The notes below the pieces were generated by a model that was given only the letters and a program-made list of their open reading frames with translations, searched no databases and was not told the origin of the DNA. From Acidovorax soli (GTDB lineage: Bacteria > Pseudomonadota > Gammaproteobacteria > Burkholderiales > Burkholderiaceae_C): a stretch of 64,000 bases of DNA. Each line of letters opens with the position of its first letter. Within the stretch, counting starts at the first letter, position 1. Location: assembly GCF_014207955.1 (NCBI RefSeq), contig NZ_JACHLK010000004.1:248001-312000 (forward strand), given 5' to 3'. The position numbers and the translations under genes were made by a program. Positions 38,885-46,874 of the stretch are shown piece by piece.

Positions 38885-40045
38885 ATGGAGCCGACTTCCT
38901 CCGCTGCCGACAGCCGCCTGCTTGCCTGCCTGGCCCTCGTGGCGCGCGAAGGCGCGTCCGATCTGTTCCTGCTCGCGGGCGCGTCGCCCACAGTCAAGCG
39001 CCAGGGCCTGTACGTGCCCATCTCGCGCCAGGTCATGGGAGCCGACGACATCCGCGTGATGGCCTACTCGGTGATGCGCAAGGCCCAGCGCGAAGAGTTC
39101 GAGGCCACCATGGAGTGCGACCTGTCGTACACCACGCCCGACGGTGAGCGCTTTCGCTTCAACATCCACATGCAGCGCGGGCAGGTCGGCATTGTGGTGC
39201 GGCATGTGGTCTCCAACATCCCGCAGCTCGAGCAGCTCGGCCTGCCTCCGGTGCTCAAGCAGTTGGCTTTTCTCAACGGCGGGCTCATCCTCACCGTGGG
39301 TGCGGCCGGCTCGGGCAAGACCACCACGCTTGCGGCCATGCTGGACCACCGCAACGAGCACGCCAACGGCCACATCCTCACCATCGAGGACCCCATCGAG
39401 TACCTGCACAACCACAAGAAGTCGCTGGTGACCCAGCGCGAGGTGGGCCTCGATACCCTGTCCTACGACGAAGCGCTGCGCCGCGCCATGCGTGAGGCGC
39501 CCAGCGTGATCCTGATCGGCGAGATCCGTGACCGCGCCACCATGCAGCATGCGCTGCACTACGCGCAATCGGGCCACCTGTGCGTGTCCACCCTGCACGC
39601 ACACAACGCCAGCCAGTCGGTGCAGCGCATCCTCAACTTCTTCCCCGAGACGGCGCACCAGCAGCTGCTCATGGACCTGTCGCTGTGCCTCAAGGCCGTG
39701 GTCGCGCAGCGCCTGATCAAGGGCGTCAAGGGCCACCTGGTGCCCGCCACCGAGGTCATGCTGCTCACCCCTTTCGTGGCCGATCTGATCCAGAAGGGCC
39801 AGATCGACGAGCTCAAGACCGCCATCATCCGCGGCAGCGAGCAGGGCATGGGCAGCTTCGACCAGTCGCTGCTGGCCTTGGTGGAAGCCGGCTCCATCAC
39901 CCCGGCCGAGGCCGTGGCCAATGCCGACAACCGTACCGACGTGACCCTGCGCCTGCGCCTGGCATCGGGCGGCAATGCCATGGCCATTGACGATGGCGGC
40001 ATGCAGATGGCCGAGAAGCCGCGCGACCCGATTTCGAAGTTTTGA
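38885..40045 (+). CDS. pilU: PilT/PilU-family type IV pilus retraction ATPase
   Basis: 386-residue hexameric secretion ATPase. Walker A GAAGSGKTTT (139-148), Asp box TIEDPIE (166-172), Walker B VILIGEIRD (208-216) and His box HLCVSTLHAHN (231-241). The C-terminus is longer and more variable than PilT (about 345), and the His box with STLHA and NFFPE resembles PilU. PilU assists PilT in pulling pili back. It stands alone here, about 100 nt after chpA, without an adjacent pilT. PilU over PilT is inferred from length and the His box. Confidence 0.82.
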   Translation: MEPTSSAADSRLLACLALVAREGASDLFLLAGASPTVKRQGLYVPISRQVMGADDIRVMAYSVMRKAQREEFEATMECDLSYTTPDGERFRFNIHMQRGQVGIVVRHVVSNIPQLEQLGLPPVLKQLAFLNGGLILTVGAAGSGKTTTLAAMLDHRNEHANGHILTIEDPIEYLHNHKKSLVTQREVGLDTLSYDEALRRAMREAPSVILIGEIRDRATMQHALHYAQSGHLCVSTLHAHNASQSVQRILNFFPETAHQQLLMDLSLCLKAVVAQRLIKGVKGHLVPATEVMLLTPFVADLIQKGQIDELKTAIIRGSEQGMGSFDQSLLALVEAGSITPAEAVANADNRTDVTLRLRLASGGNAMAIDDGGMQMAEKPRDPISKF

Positions 40046-40072
40046 CCGCGGCCTGCGCGAGCGGGTGTGCAG

Positions 40073-41545
40073 TCAGTCGGCGGCGGTCTTCACCACCGCA
40101 TAGCGCTGCAGCGTGCGCTCGCGCGCCTCGTCGTGCGCCACGATGGGGTGGGGGTAGTTCTCGCCCAGCACCACGCCGGCCGCCTGCAGCTCCATGGGGG
40201 CGGCCTTCCAGGGCGCGTGCAGGGCCGCATCGGGCAGGCCGGCCAGTTGCGGCAGGTACTTGCGAATGAACTGGCCCCGGGCGTCGAACTTCTCGCTCTG
40301 GCTCACCGGGTTGAAAATGCGGAAATAGGGCTGCGCATCGCAGCCGCTGGAGCTGGCCCATTGCCAGCCGCCGTTGTTGGCCGCCAGGTCGAAGTCGTTG
40401 AGGTGGGTGGCGAAGTACTGTTCGCCCCAGCGCCAGTCGATCCCGAGGTCCTTCACCAGAAAGCTCGCCACCACCATGCGCAGGCGGTTGTGCATGTAGC
40501 CCGTCTGGTTGATCTGGGCCATGGCCGCATCCACCAGCGGGTAGCCGGTGCGGCCTTCGCACCAGGCGGCGAACAGTTCCTGGGCTGCGGGGCCGCTTTC
40601 CCAGCGAATAGCGTCGTAGGCCGGCTTGAAGCTGTGCTCCACCACATGCGGGTGGTGCGCCAGGATCTGGTGGTAGAAGTCGCGCCAGATCAGCTCGCCC
40701 AGCCAGGTGGCCGCACCCGCGTTGCCCTGCAGCATCAGCGCATGCGCCGTGCGCGCCAGCAGGCGCGGCGAGATGGTGCCAAAGCGCAGGTGCACGCTCA
40801 GGTAGCTCGGGCCCTTCACGGCCGGAAAATCGCGCGCCTCGCCATAGCGCGCGATGCGCTGGCAAAAGTCGTCAAACAGCCGCTGCGCTCCGCTGGCCCC
40901 CGTGGGCAGCGCCTGCTGGTTCAGTCCTGCAGGCTCGAAACCCAGGGCCTTCAGCGTGGGCACGGCAAGCGTGTGCGCCTTGGGCCGGGCCGCCAGGCGG
41001 GCGGCGTAGCGCTCCACCGGGTAGCTCTTGAGGTAGAAGGCGTCGATCTTCCGGAGCCAGGCGTTCTTGTAGGGCGTGAACACGCTGTAGGGCTTGCCGG
41101 TCTGGGTCAGCACCTCGCTGCGCTCGAAGAGGGTGTGGTCCTTGGATGTGTGAAAGGCCAGCCCGGCGGCCGCCAGCCGCGTGCGCACCTGGCTGTCGCG
41201 TGCCAGGGCCTGGGGCTCGTCGTCGTGGTTGGTGTAGACGGCCTGCACGCCCAGCTCCCGGGCCAGGGCCGGGATGGCATCGCTGGCCACCGCGTGCAGC
41301 ACGATCAGCCCGCCCGTGGCATGGCCCGACAGGGTGCGCAGCCGTTCGTCGAGCTCGACCAGCGACTCGCGGATGAACTCCACGCGGCGGTCCTTGCGCG
41401 GCAGCGCATCCAGGATCTCCGTGTCGAAGACGAAGGCGCAGTGCACCTGGCGGCATTCGGTCAGCGCGTGGTAGAGGGCCGCGTGGTCGGTGGCGCGCAG
41501 GTCGCGCCGGAACCAGACGAGTCCGGTGGAATAAGAGGGCTCCAT
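40073..41545 (-). CDS. phrB: Deoxyribodipyrimidine photolyase
   Basis: About 490 residues. The N-terminal alpha/beta domain (LVWFRRDLRATDHAAL, TNHDDEPQALARD) binds an antenna chromophore. The C-terminal helical FAD domain has WLGELIWRDFYHQIL, PLVDAAMAQINQTGYMHNRL, WASSSGCDAQPYFRIFNP and SEKFDARGQFIRKYLPQL, the class I CPD-photolyase pattern. It repairs UV cyclobutane pyrimidine dimers using light. An in-frame GTG lies two codons upstream (41551). It is divergent from algH, 23 nt away. Confidence 0.94.
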   Translation of the reverse strand: MEPSYSTGLVWFRRDLRATDHAALYHALTECRQVHCAFVFDTEILDALPRKDRRVEFIRESLVELDERLRTLSGHATGGLIVLHAVASDAIPALARELGVQAVYTNHDDEPQALARDSQVRTRLAAAGLAFHTSKDHTLFERSEVLTQTGKPYSVFTPYKNAWLRKIDAFYLKSYPVERYAARLAARPKAHTLAVPTLKALGFEPAGLNQQALPTGASGAQRLFDDFCQRIARYGEARDFPAVKGPSYLSVHLRFGTISPRLLARTAHALMLQGNAGAATWLGELIWRDFYHQILAHHPHVVEHSFKPAYDAIRWESGPAAQELFAAWCEGRTGYPLVDAAMAQINQTGYMHNRLRMVVASFLVKDLGIDWRWGEQYFATHLNDFDLAANNGGWQWASSSGCDAQPYFRIFNPVSQSEKFDARGQFIRKYLPQLAGLPDAALHAPWKAAPMELQAAGVVLGENYPHPIVAHDEARERTLQRYAVVKTAAD

Positions 41546-41554
41546 GTTCACCGT

Positions 41555-41560
41555 TAAAAT
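41555..41560 (+). promoter_or_regulatory. TAAAAT -10 element, nearly leaderless start of the algH operon
   Basis: TAAAAT ends 8 nt before the algH ATG (41569), so a normal start at about 41567 leaves only 1-2 leader nucleotides. No Shine-Dalgarno sequence is present (TGGGCAAT precedes the ATG). No convincing -35 is seen. Confidence 0.45.
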
Positions 41561-41568
41561 TGGGCAAT

Positions 41569-42168
41569 ATGCCTATCGATTCTGCGCCCATCAACCTGAC
41601 GCACCATTTCCTGATCGCCATGCCCGGTCTGGAGGATGCCTCTTTCGCGCGCAGTGTGGTCTACCTGTGCGAGCACAGCGAGCGTGGCGCGCTGGGGCTC
41701 ATCATCAACAAGCCCACGGACATCACCTTGAAGGGCCTGTTCGACAAGGTGGACCTGTCCCTGCGCCGCGAAGACCTGCGTGCCGAACCTGTCTTCTCGG
41801 GCGGCCCGGTACAGACCGAGCGCGGCTTCGTGCTGCACGAGCCCATGCTCATGGACTCGGCCGAGACCGAGGAATCGGCCTACGCCTCCACCATGACCAT
41901 CCCCGGCGGCCTGGAGATGACCACCTCCAAGGATGTGCTCGAAGCCCTGTCCACGGGGGCCGGCCCGCGCCGCGTGCTCATCACCCTGGGCTACTCGTCC
42001 TGGGGCGAGGGCCAGCTCGAATCCGAGCTGGCCGAGAACGCCTGGCTCACCGTGGGGGCCGACCTGTCGGTGATCTTCGACACCCCCGTGACCGAGCGTT
42101 ACGACCGCGCACTGGCCCTCCTGGGCCTGCAGGCCTGGATGCTTTCGCCCGAGGCGGGGCACGCATGA
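41569..42168 (+). CDS. algH: YqgE/AlgH family protein
   Basis: 199 residues with the family signature NLTHHFLIAMPGLEDASFARSVVYLCEHS, GALGLIINKP, VFSGGPVQTERGFVLH and LGYSSWGEGQLESEL. The molecular role is not established; in Pseudomonas it affects alginate and quorum control, and the fold resembles a nucleotide-independent scaffold. First gene of the conserved algH-ruvX-pyrR-pyrB-pyrC-like operon. Its stop overlaps the ruvX start by 4 nt. Confidence 0.93.
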   Translation: MPIDSAPINLTHHFLIAMPGLEDASFARSVVYLCEHSERGALGLIINKPTDITLKGLFDKVDLSLRREDLRAEPVFSGGPVQTERGFVLHEPMLMDSAETEESAYASTMTIPGGLEMTTSKDVLEALSTGAGPRRVLITLGYSSWGEGQLESELAENAWLTVGADLSVIFDTPVTERYDRALALLGLQAWMLSPEAGHA

Positions 42169-42587
42169 CCGGCTTGCCCGTTCAGCCGGCCGTTCCTGCG
42201 CATTTCCAGACTTTTCTTGCATTCGATTTCGGACTCAAGCGCACGGGGGTGGCCACGGGCAACCGCATGCTGCGCAGCGCCAGCCCGCAGCAGACCATCC
42301 AGGCCGAGGGCGCCGACGCCCGCTTTGCGCAGGTGGCGCAGCGCATCAAGGAATGGCAGCCCGACGCCCTGGTGATCGGCGTGCCCTACCACCCCGACGG
42401 CGCGAGCCACGAGAACACCGAGCGTGCCCTGAAGTTCGGGCGCCAGCTGCGCGGCCGCTTCGGCCTGCCGGTGTTCGAGGTCGACGAGCGCTACAGCACC
42501 ACCGAGGCCATCGCCGGTGGTGCCAAGGATGCCGATGCCGCCTCGGCCTGCATCATCCTGGAACAGTTTTTGAGGAATCTCCCATGA
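42165..42587 (+). CDS. ruvX: Holliday junction resolvase-like RuvX/YqgF
   Basis: 140 residues with an RNase H-like fold. Acidic motif FLAFDFGLKRTGVATG, then ALVIGVPYHPDGASHENT and EVDERYSTTEA. E. coli YqgF is implicated in 16S rRNA 5'-end maturation, and RuvX homologues act as resolvases. The start is set by the ATGA overlap with algH, and the stop overlaps pyrR in the same way. Confidence 0.92.
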   Translation: MTGLPVQPAVPAHFQTFLAFDFGLKRTGVATGNRMLRSASPQQTIQAEGADARFAQVAQRIKEWQPDALVIGVPYHPDGASHENTERALKFGRQLRGRFGLPVFEVDERYSTTEAIAGGAKDADAASACIILEQFLRNLP

Positions 42588-43123
42588 CCACGCCCACCCC
42601 ACCGTCACCGTCCGGCAGCCTGGTGCTCGACGCCGAGGCCCTGTACCGCGAGCTGCTGCGCGGCGTGCGCAGCATGATGACCAACCCCGGCACCACCTAC
42701 CTGGCGGGCATCGCCTCGGGCGGCGCCTGGCTGGCCGAGCGCCTGCAGAAGGACTTGGGCCTTGATGGCGCGCCCGGCGTGCTCTCGTCGGTCATGCACC
42801 GCGACGATTTCGCCCAGCGCGGCCTGGCCGCGGGTGCGCAGACCTCGCTGCCCTTCGACGTGAACGGCGCCGACATCATCGTGCTCGACGACGTGCTCTA
42901 CACCGGCCGCACCATCCGTGCCGTGCTCAACGAGCTGTTCGACTATGGCCGCCCCGCCAGCGTGCGTCTGGCCGTGCTGGTGGACCGCGGCGGGCGCGAG
43001 CTGCCGGTGCACGCCGAGTTCGCTGCGGCCCGCGTGGCGCTGCCGGCCACGCAATCGCTGGCCCTGGCGCGTGACGCGCAAGGCGGCTTCCAGTTCCAAG
43101 TCCACCAAGCCCGGGAGGCCTGA
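42584..43123 (+). CDS. pyrR: PyrR: uracil phosphoribosyltransferase-type pyrimidine regulator
   Basis: 179 residues with the PRPP loop [17 protein letters not shown] and AYLAGI-like [17 protein letters not shown]. In Firmicutes PyrR is an RNA-binding attenuation protein; in Pseudomonas-type operons it sits before pyrB and regulates pyr expression. I find no clear pyr attenuator in the short upstream overlaps, so any RNA target lies elsewhere or the protein works differently. It precedes pyrB by 2 nt. Confidence 0.9.
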   Translation: MTTPTPPSPSGSLVLDAEALYRELLRGVRSMMTNPGTTYLAGIASGGAWLAERLQKDLGLDGAPGVLSSVMHRDDFAQRGLAAGAQTSLPFDVNGADIIVLDDVLYTGRTIRAVLNELFDYGRPASVRLAVLVDRGGRELPVHAEFAAARVALPATQSLALARDAQGGFQFQVHQAREA

Positions 43124-43125
43124 CC

Positions 43126-44088
43126 GTGCTGCACAAGCGCAACCCCCAACTCAACAGCCACGGCGAGCTGGTCCACCTGCTGTCCATCGAAGGCCTGCCG
43201 CGCGACATCGTCACGCACATCCTCGACACCGCCGCCAACTTCGTGAGCGTGAACGACCGCGAGGTCAAGAAGGTGCCCCTCTTGCGCGGCAAGAGCGTGT
43301 TCAACCTGTTCTTCGAGAACAGCACGCGCACCCGCACCACCTTCGAGATCGCGGCCAAGCGCCTGTCGGCCGACGTCATCAACCTCGACATCGCGCGCAG
43401 CTCGGCCAGCAAGGGCGAGTCGCTGCTCGACACCATTGCCAACCTCTCGGCCATGGCGGCCGACCTGTTCGTGGTGCGGCACAGTGAATCGGGCGCGCCC
43501 TACCTGATCGCCCAGCATGTGGCGCCCCATGTGCACGTGATCAACGCGGGCGACGGCCGGCATGCCCACCCCACGCAGGGGCTGCTGGACATGTACACCA
43601 TCCGCCACTACAAGAAGGACTTCAGCAACCTCACGGTGGCCATCGTGGGCGACGTGCTGCACTCGCGCGTGGCGCGCTCCGACATCCACGGCCTGACCAC
43701 CCTGGGCTGCGCCGAAGTGCGCGTGGTGGGCCCGCGCACCCTGGTGCCGTCCGACATGTCGCACATGGGTGTGCGCGTGTGCCACACGCTCGAAGAAGGC
43801 ATCAAGGACGCCGACGTCGTCATCATGCTGCGCCTGCAGAACGAGCGCATGAGCGGCGCGCTGCTGCCCTCGAGCCAGGAGTATTTCAAGAGCTTCGGCC
43901 TCACGCAGGAGAAACTGCAGCTGGCCAAACCCGACGCCATCGTCATGCACCCCGGCCCCATCAACCGCGGCGTGGAGATCGACTCCGCCGTGGTCGACGG
44001 CAAGCAGAGCGTGATCCTGCCGCAGGTCACTTTCGGCATCGCGGTGCGCATGGCCGTCATGTCCATCGTTGCAGGAAATGAGGCGTGA
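43126..44088 (+). CDS. pyrB: Aspartate carbamoyltransferase catalytic subunit
   Basis: 320 residues. Carbamoyl-phosphate site [31 protein letters not shown], and the aspartate loop region MLRLQNERM are all present. It forms N-carbamoyl-aspartate in UMP synthesis. The GTG start has GGGAGG about 10 nt upstream, inside the end of pyrR. No pyrI follows; the next gene is a DHOase-like protein, the arrangement of class A (dodecameric) ATCases that need a PyrX subunit. Confidence 0.96.
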   Translation: MLHKRNPQLNSHGELVHLLSIEGLPRDIVTHILDTAANFVSVNDREVKKVPLLRGKSVFNLFFENSTRTRTTFEIAAKRLSADVINLDIARSSASKGESLLDTIANLSAMAADLFVVRHSESGAPYLIAQHVAPHVHVINAGDGRHAHPTQGLLDMYTIRHYKKDFSNLTVAIVGDVLHSRVARSDIHGLTTLGCAEVRVVGPRTLVPSDMSHMGVRVCHTLEEGIKDADVVIMLRLQNERMSGALLPSSQEYFKSFGLTQEKLQLAKPDAIVMHPGPINRGVEIDSAVVDGKQSVILPQVTFGIAVRMAVMSIVAGNEA

Positions 44089-44089
44089 C

Positions 44090-44165
44090 CCCCCTGAGCC
44101 GCTTCGCGTCATCCCCCCAAGGGGGGACGCCACCCCTGGCCCGGCAAAGCCGGTTCCACGGTGGC
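44090..44165 (+). repeat. REP-like palindromic element, copy 2
   Basis: It begins one base after the pyrB stop with CCCCCTGAGCCGCTTCGCG, as after purH. Next comes a C6-AA-G6 hairpin (44113-44126). Then an outer pair GCCACC/GGTGGC (44129-44134 and 44160-44165) encloses the stem CCGGC-AAA-GCCGG (44141-44153). The stem differs in length and sequence from copy 1, but the head and GGGGGACrCC junction are shared. It interrupts the pyrB-pyrX spacing (196 nt). Confidence 0.75.
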
Positions 44166-44284
44166 ACTGGCATGGCGCCTGCTGCGGTGCAGGCCGCGCT
44201 GGGGCTAGTCGCCTTGAAGTCTTGTTCTGTTTTTATCACTGCGGGTGGGGCTTGCCCAACCGGCAGTTTTCTTGGTTTTGCATC

Positions 44285-45583
44285 ATGAAGATATTGATCC
44301 AGAACGGTCGTGTCATTGACCCCGCATCCGGCTTCGACCAGACCTGTGACATCGCCCTGGCCGCGGGCCGCATCGTCGGCATCAACCGCGTGCCGCCGGA
44401 CTTCGCGCCCAACCGCGTGGTCAATGCCGCCGGCTGCTACGTGCTGCCCGGCCTGGTGGACCTCGCCGCGCGCCTGCGCGAGCCCGGCCACGAGCACGAA
44501 GGCATGCTCGAATCCGAAATGGCCGCCGCCGTGGCCGGCGGCGTGACCAGTCTGGTCTGCCCGCCTGACACCGACCCCGTGCTCGACGAGCCTGGCCTGG
44601 TGGAGATGCTCAAGTTCCGCGCCGAAAAGCTGCACCAGAGCCGATTGTTCCCGCTGGGCGCGCTCACGCGCAACCTGGCCGGCGAGGTGCTCACCGAAAT
44701 GGCCGAGCTCACCGAGTCCGGCTGCGTGGGCTTCAGCCAGGCCGAGGTGCCGCTGGCCAGCACCCAGGTCACCCAGCGCGCGCTGCAGTACGCCTCTACC
44801 TTCGGCTACACCGTGTGGCTGCGCCCGCAAGAGCTGCACCTGGGCAAGGGCGTGGCCGCCAGCGGCCCGCTGGCCACGCGCCTGGGCCTCTCGGGCGTGC
44901 CCGTGGCGGCCGAGACCATTGCCCTGCACACCATCTTCGAGCTGCAGCGCAGCACCGGCGCCCACGTGCACCTGTGCCGCATCAGCAGCGCCGCGGGGGT
45001 GGACCTGGTGCGCCGCGCCAAAGCCGAGGGCCTCAAGGTCACGGCCGACGTGAGCATCAACTCCCTGCACCTCACCGACGTGGACATCGGCTTCTTCGAC
45101 AGCCGTGCCCGCCTGTCGCCCCCACTGCGCCAGCAGCGCGACCGCGATGCACTCAACGCCGCGCTGGCCGACGGCACCATCGACGTGCTGGTGAGCGACC
45201 ACACCCCCGTGGACGAAGACGCCAAGACCCTGCCGTTCGCCGAGGCCGAGCCCGGTGCCACGGGCCTGGAGCTGCTGCTCAGCCTGGCCCTCAAGTGGTC
45301 GCAGGACAGCGGCGTGCCGCTCCAACGCGCGCTGGCCGTCGTCACCAGCGAGCCCGCACGCGTGCTTGGTGCGGCCCTGGGCACGCTGCAGGCCAGCGTG
45401 GGCAAGATCGTCGAGGGCGGCGTGGGCGACCTGTGCATCTTCGACCCCGCCGCCGCGTGGACCGTGCAGGGCGACGCCCTGCGCAGCCAGGGCAAGCACA
45501 CGCCCTTCCTGGGCTATGAGCTGCCCGGCCGCGTGCGCACCACCCTGGTCGGCGGGCAGATCGCCTTCGACCGCGGCGGCTGA
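44285..45583 (+). CDS. pyrX: Dihydroorotase-like protein lacking the metal site (PyrX/PyrC')
   Basis: 432 residues with the type I dihydroorotase fold. The metal-binding HxH after GLVD is replaced: VLPGLVDLAARLREPG gives Ala61 and Arg63 where active enzymes have His. The later TxEVTPHH segment reads TADVSINSLHLTD, so those histidines are gone too, while SDHTP is kept. It should be a non-catalytic partner holding the PyrB ATCase complex together, as described for Pseudomonas PyrC'. A true pyrC must exist elsewhere. It starts 119 nt after the repeat behind pyrB. Confidence 0.9.
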   Translation: MKILIQNGRVIDPASGFDQTCDIALAAGRIVGINRVPPDFAPNRVVNAAGCYVLPGLVDLAARLREPGHEHEGMLESEMAAAVAGGVTSLVCPPDTDPVLDEPGLVEMLKFRAEKLHQSRLFPLGALTRNLAGEVLTEMAELTESGCVGFSQAEVPLASTQVTQRALQYASTFGYTVWLRPQELHLGKGVAASGPLATRLGLSGVPVAAETIALHTIFELQRSTGAHVHLCRISSAAGVDLVRRAKAEGLKVTADVSINSLHLTDVDIGFFDSRARLSPPLRQQRDRDALNAALADGTIDVLVSDHTPVDEDAKTLPFAEAEPGATGLELLLSLALKWSQDSGVPLQRALAVVTSEPARVLGAALGTLQASVGKIVEGGVGDLCIFDPAAAWTVQGDALRSQGKHTPFLGYELPGRVRTTLVGGQIAFDRGG

Positions 45584-45616
45584 GCCGCACAGCAGAATGC
45601 GGACCTTGCCGTCACC

Positions 45617-46354
45617 ATGAAAGCGCTGCGCGCCGCCTGGCGCTTGTGGCGCATGCTCGGCCATATCCTCAAGGGCATGGCCATCGTGGCGCTGCGCTTT
45701 CCCGCGCTCTCGCCCGACCAGCAGCACGCGCGCGTGCAGGCCTGGTCCATGGAGCTCCTGGCCAAGGCCGGCATCACGCTGCGCCTGCTGGGCCAACCCC
45801 CGGTGGCCGGCCCGGTCATGCTGGTGGCCAACCACATCTCCTGGCTCGACATCCCGGTCATGCACGCGGCGCGCCACTGCCGCTTTGTCTCCAAGTCCGA
45901 CGTCAAGGCCTGGCCCCTCATCGGCGGCCTGGCCACTGCCGCCGGCACCCTGTACATCGAACGCGCCTCGCGCCGCGACGCCCTGCGCATGGTGCACACC
46001 ATGCAGGCGTCGCTGGAGCGCGGCGAGGTGCTCGGCGTCTTCCCCGAAGGCACCACGGGCGACGGTCGCGAGATCCTGCCCTTCCACGCCAACCTCATCC
46101 AGGCCGCCGTGGCCGCCAATGCCCCGGTGCAGCCCGTGGGCCTGCGCTTTGTCGACCGCAGCACCGGCGAGTTGAGCTTCGCCCCCAGCTACATCGGCGA
46201 CGAAACCCTGGTCGGCTCCATCTGGCGCACCCTCAGCGCCCCGGCCATCGAGGCCGTGGTGCACTATGGCGAGCCGCAGCTGCCCGCAGGGCGGGACCGG
46301 CGCGTGTTCACGCAGGATTTGCAGGGGGCGGTGGATCGGTTGCGGCGGGGGTGA
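45617..46354 (+). CDS. plsC: 1-acyl-sn-glycerol-3-phosphate acyltransferase (PlsC family)
   Basis: 245 residues. Motif I NHISWLD (HX4D) is the catalytic block, motif III VFPEGTTGDG binds phosphate, and KSDVKAWPLIG and AAVAANAPVQPVGLRF match blocks II and IV. One N-terminal hydrophobic segment anchors it to the inner membrane. It should acylate lysophosphatidic acid; an OlsA-type ornithine-lipid role cannot be excluded. It is 33 nt after pyrX and likely co-transcribed. Confidence 0.88.
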   Translation: MKALRAAWRLWRMLGHILKGMAIVALRFPALSPDQQHARVQAWSMELLAKAGITLRLLGQPPVAGPVMLVANHISWLDIPVMHAARHCRFVSKSDVKAWPLIGGLATAAGTLYIERASRRDALRMVHTMQASLERGEVLGVFPEGTTGDGREILPFHANLIQAAVAANAPVQPVGLRFVDRSTGELSFAPSYIGDETLVGSIWRTLSAPAIEAVVHYGEPQLPAGRDRRVFTQDLQGAVDRLRRG

Positions 46355-46471
46355 CGCGCCCTGGCACCCTTCTGCAGGAACTCCCCGGGTGCCTCGAAAA
46401 GGGTTGTTGTCCGACTTCGAGCGGGGTCCACGAGTGCGACACTCGGCGCATCCTTGATGGAGGCAGCCTCT

Positions 46472-46759
46472 ATGCAATTCGTTCAACACCTGAGCGTGTG
46501 GGCCGTCCTGACCCTCAGTTCCATGGCCGCCGTGGCCCAAGGCGTCAACACGCCCGCCATCGTGCCCGGGCTGCGGCCGTCCATGCCTGCATCCTCGCCC
46601 TACCAGTCCCCGGTGCCCCCCACCAGCACCACGCCGCAGCAGACCCCTGCGCCCCCGCCCAGCCAGACGCCGGCCCAGACGCCGGAGCCACCGCCTGCCC
46701 AATCGCCTTCCGAGACGCCACGCGAGCCGGTGGCTGCGCCGCCCGTGCAGGGTGAGTGA
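46472..46759 (+). CDS. Small secreted proline-rich protein
   Basis: 95 residues. Signal peptide MQFVQHLSVWAVLTLSSMAAVAQG, then a low-complexity tail of Pro, Thr, Ser and Gln with loose repeats of the type PPPSQTPAQTPEPPPAQSP. No folded domain. The start has GGAGG 8 nt upstream; a more distal ATG would put that site inside the gene. Function unknown; such tails often span peptidoglycan or act as flexible linkers. It is followed 115 nt later by the OmpA-ankyrin gene. Confidence 0.65.
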   Translation: MQFVQHLSVWAVLTLSSMAAVAQGVNTPAIVPGLRPSMPASSPYQSPVPPTSTTPQQTPAPPPSQTPAQTPEPPPAQSPSETPREPVAAPPVQGE

Positions 46760-46874
46760 CAGACAGGGGGTGCGAGGGCCGCGTCACCCTGCCGCCTGAA
46801 CCCTTTTGCGCGTGCTGGCTGCGGCGCGCACACCGTGTTTGGTGCGCGAGCAATGGCTGCATTAGAGTGCGGTG

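Noticed and set aside
44161-44180. TGGCAC followed by TGGC near pyrX as a sigma54 promoter
   Set aside because: The -12 GC element is absent at the required spacing and the sequence belongs to the REP-like element.
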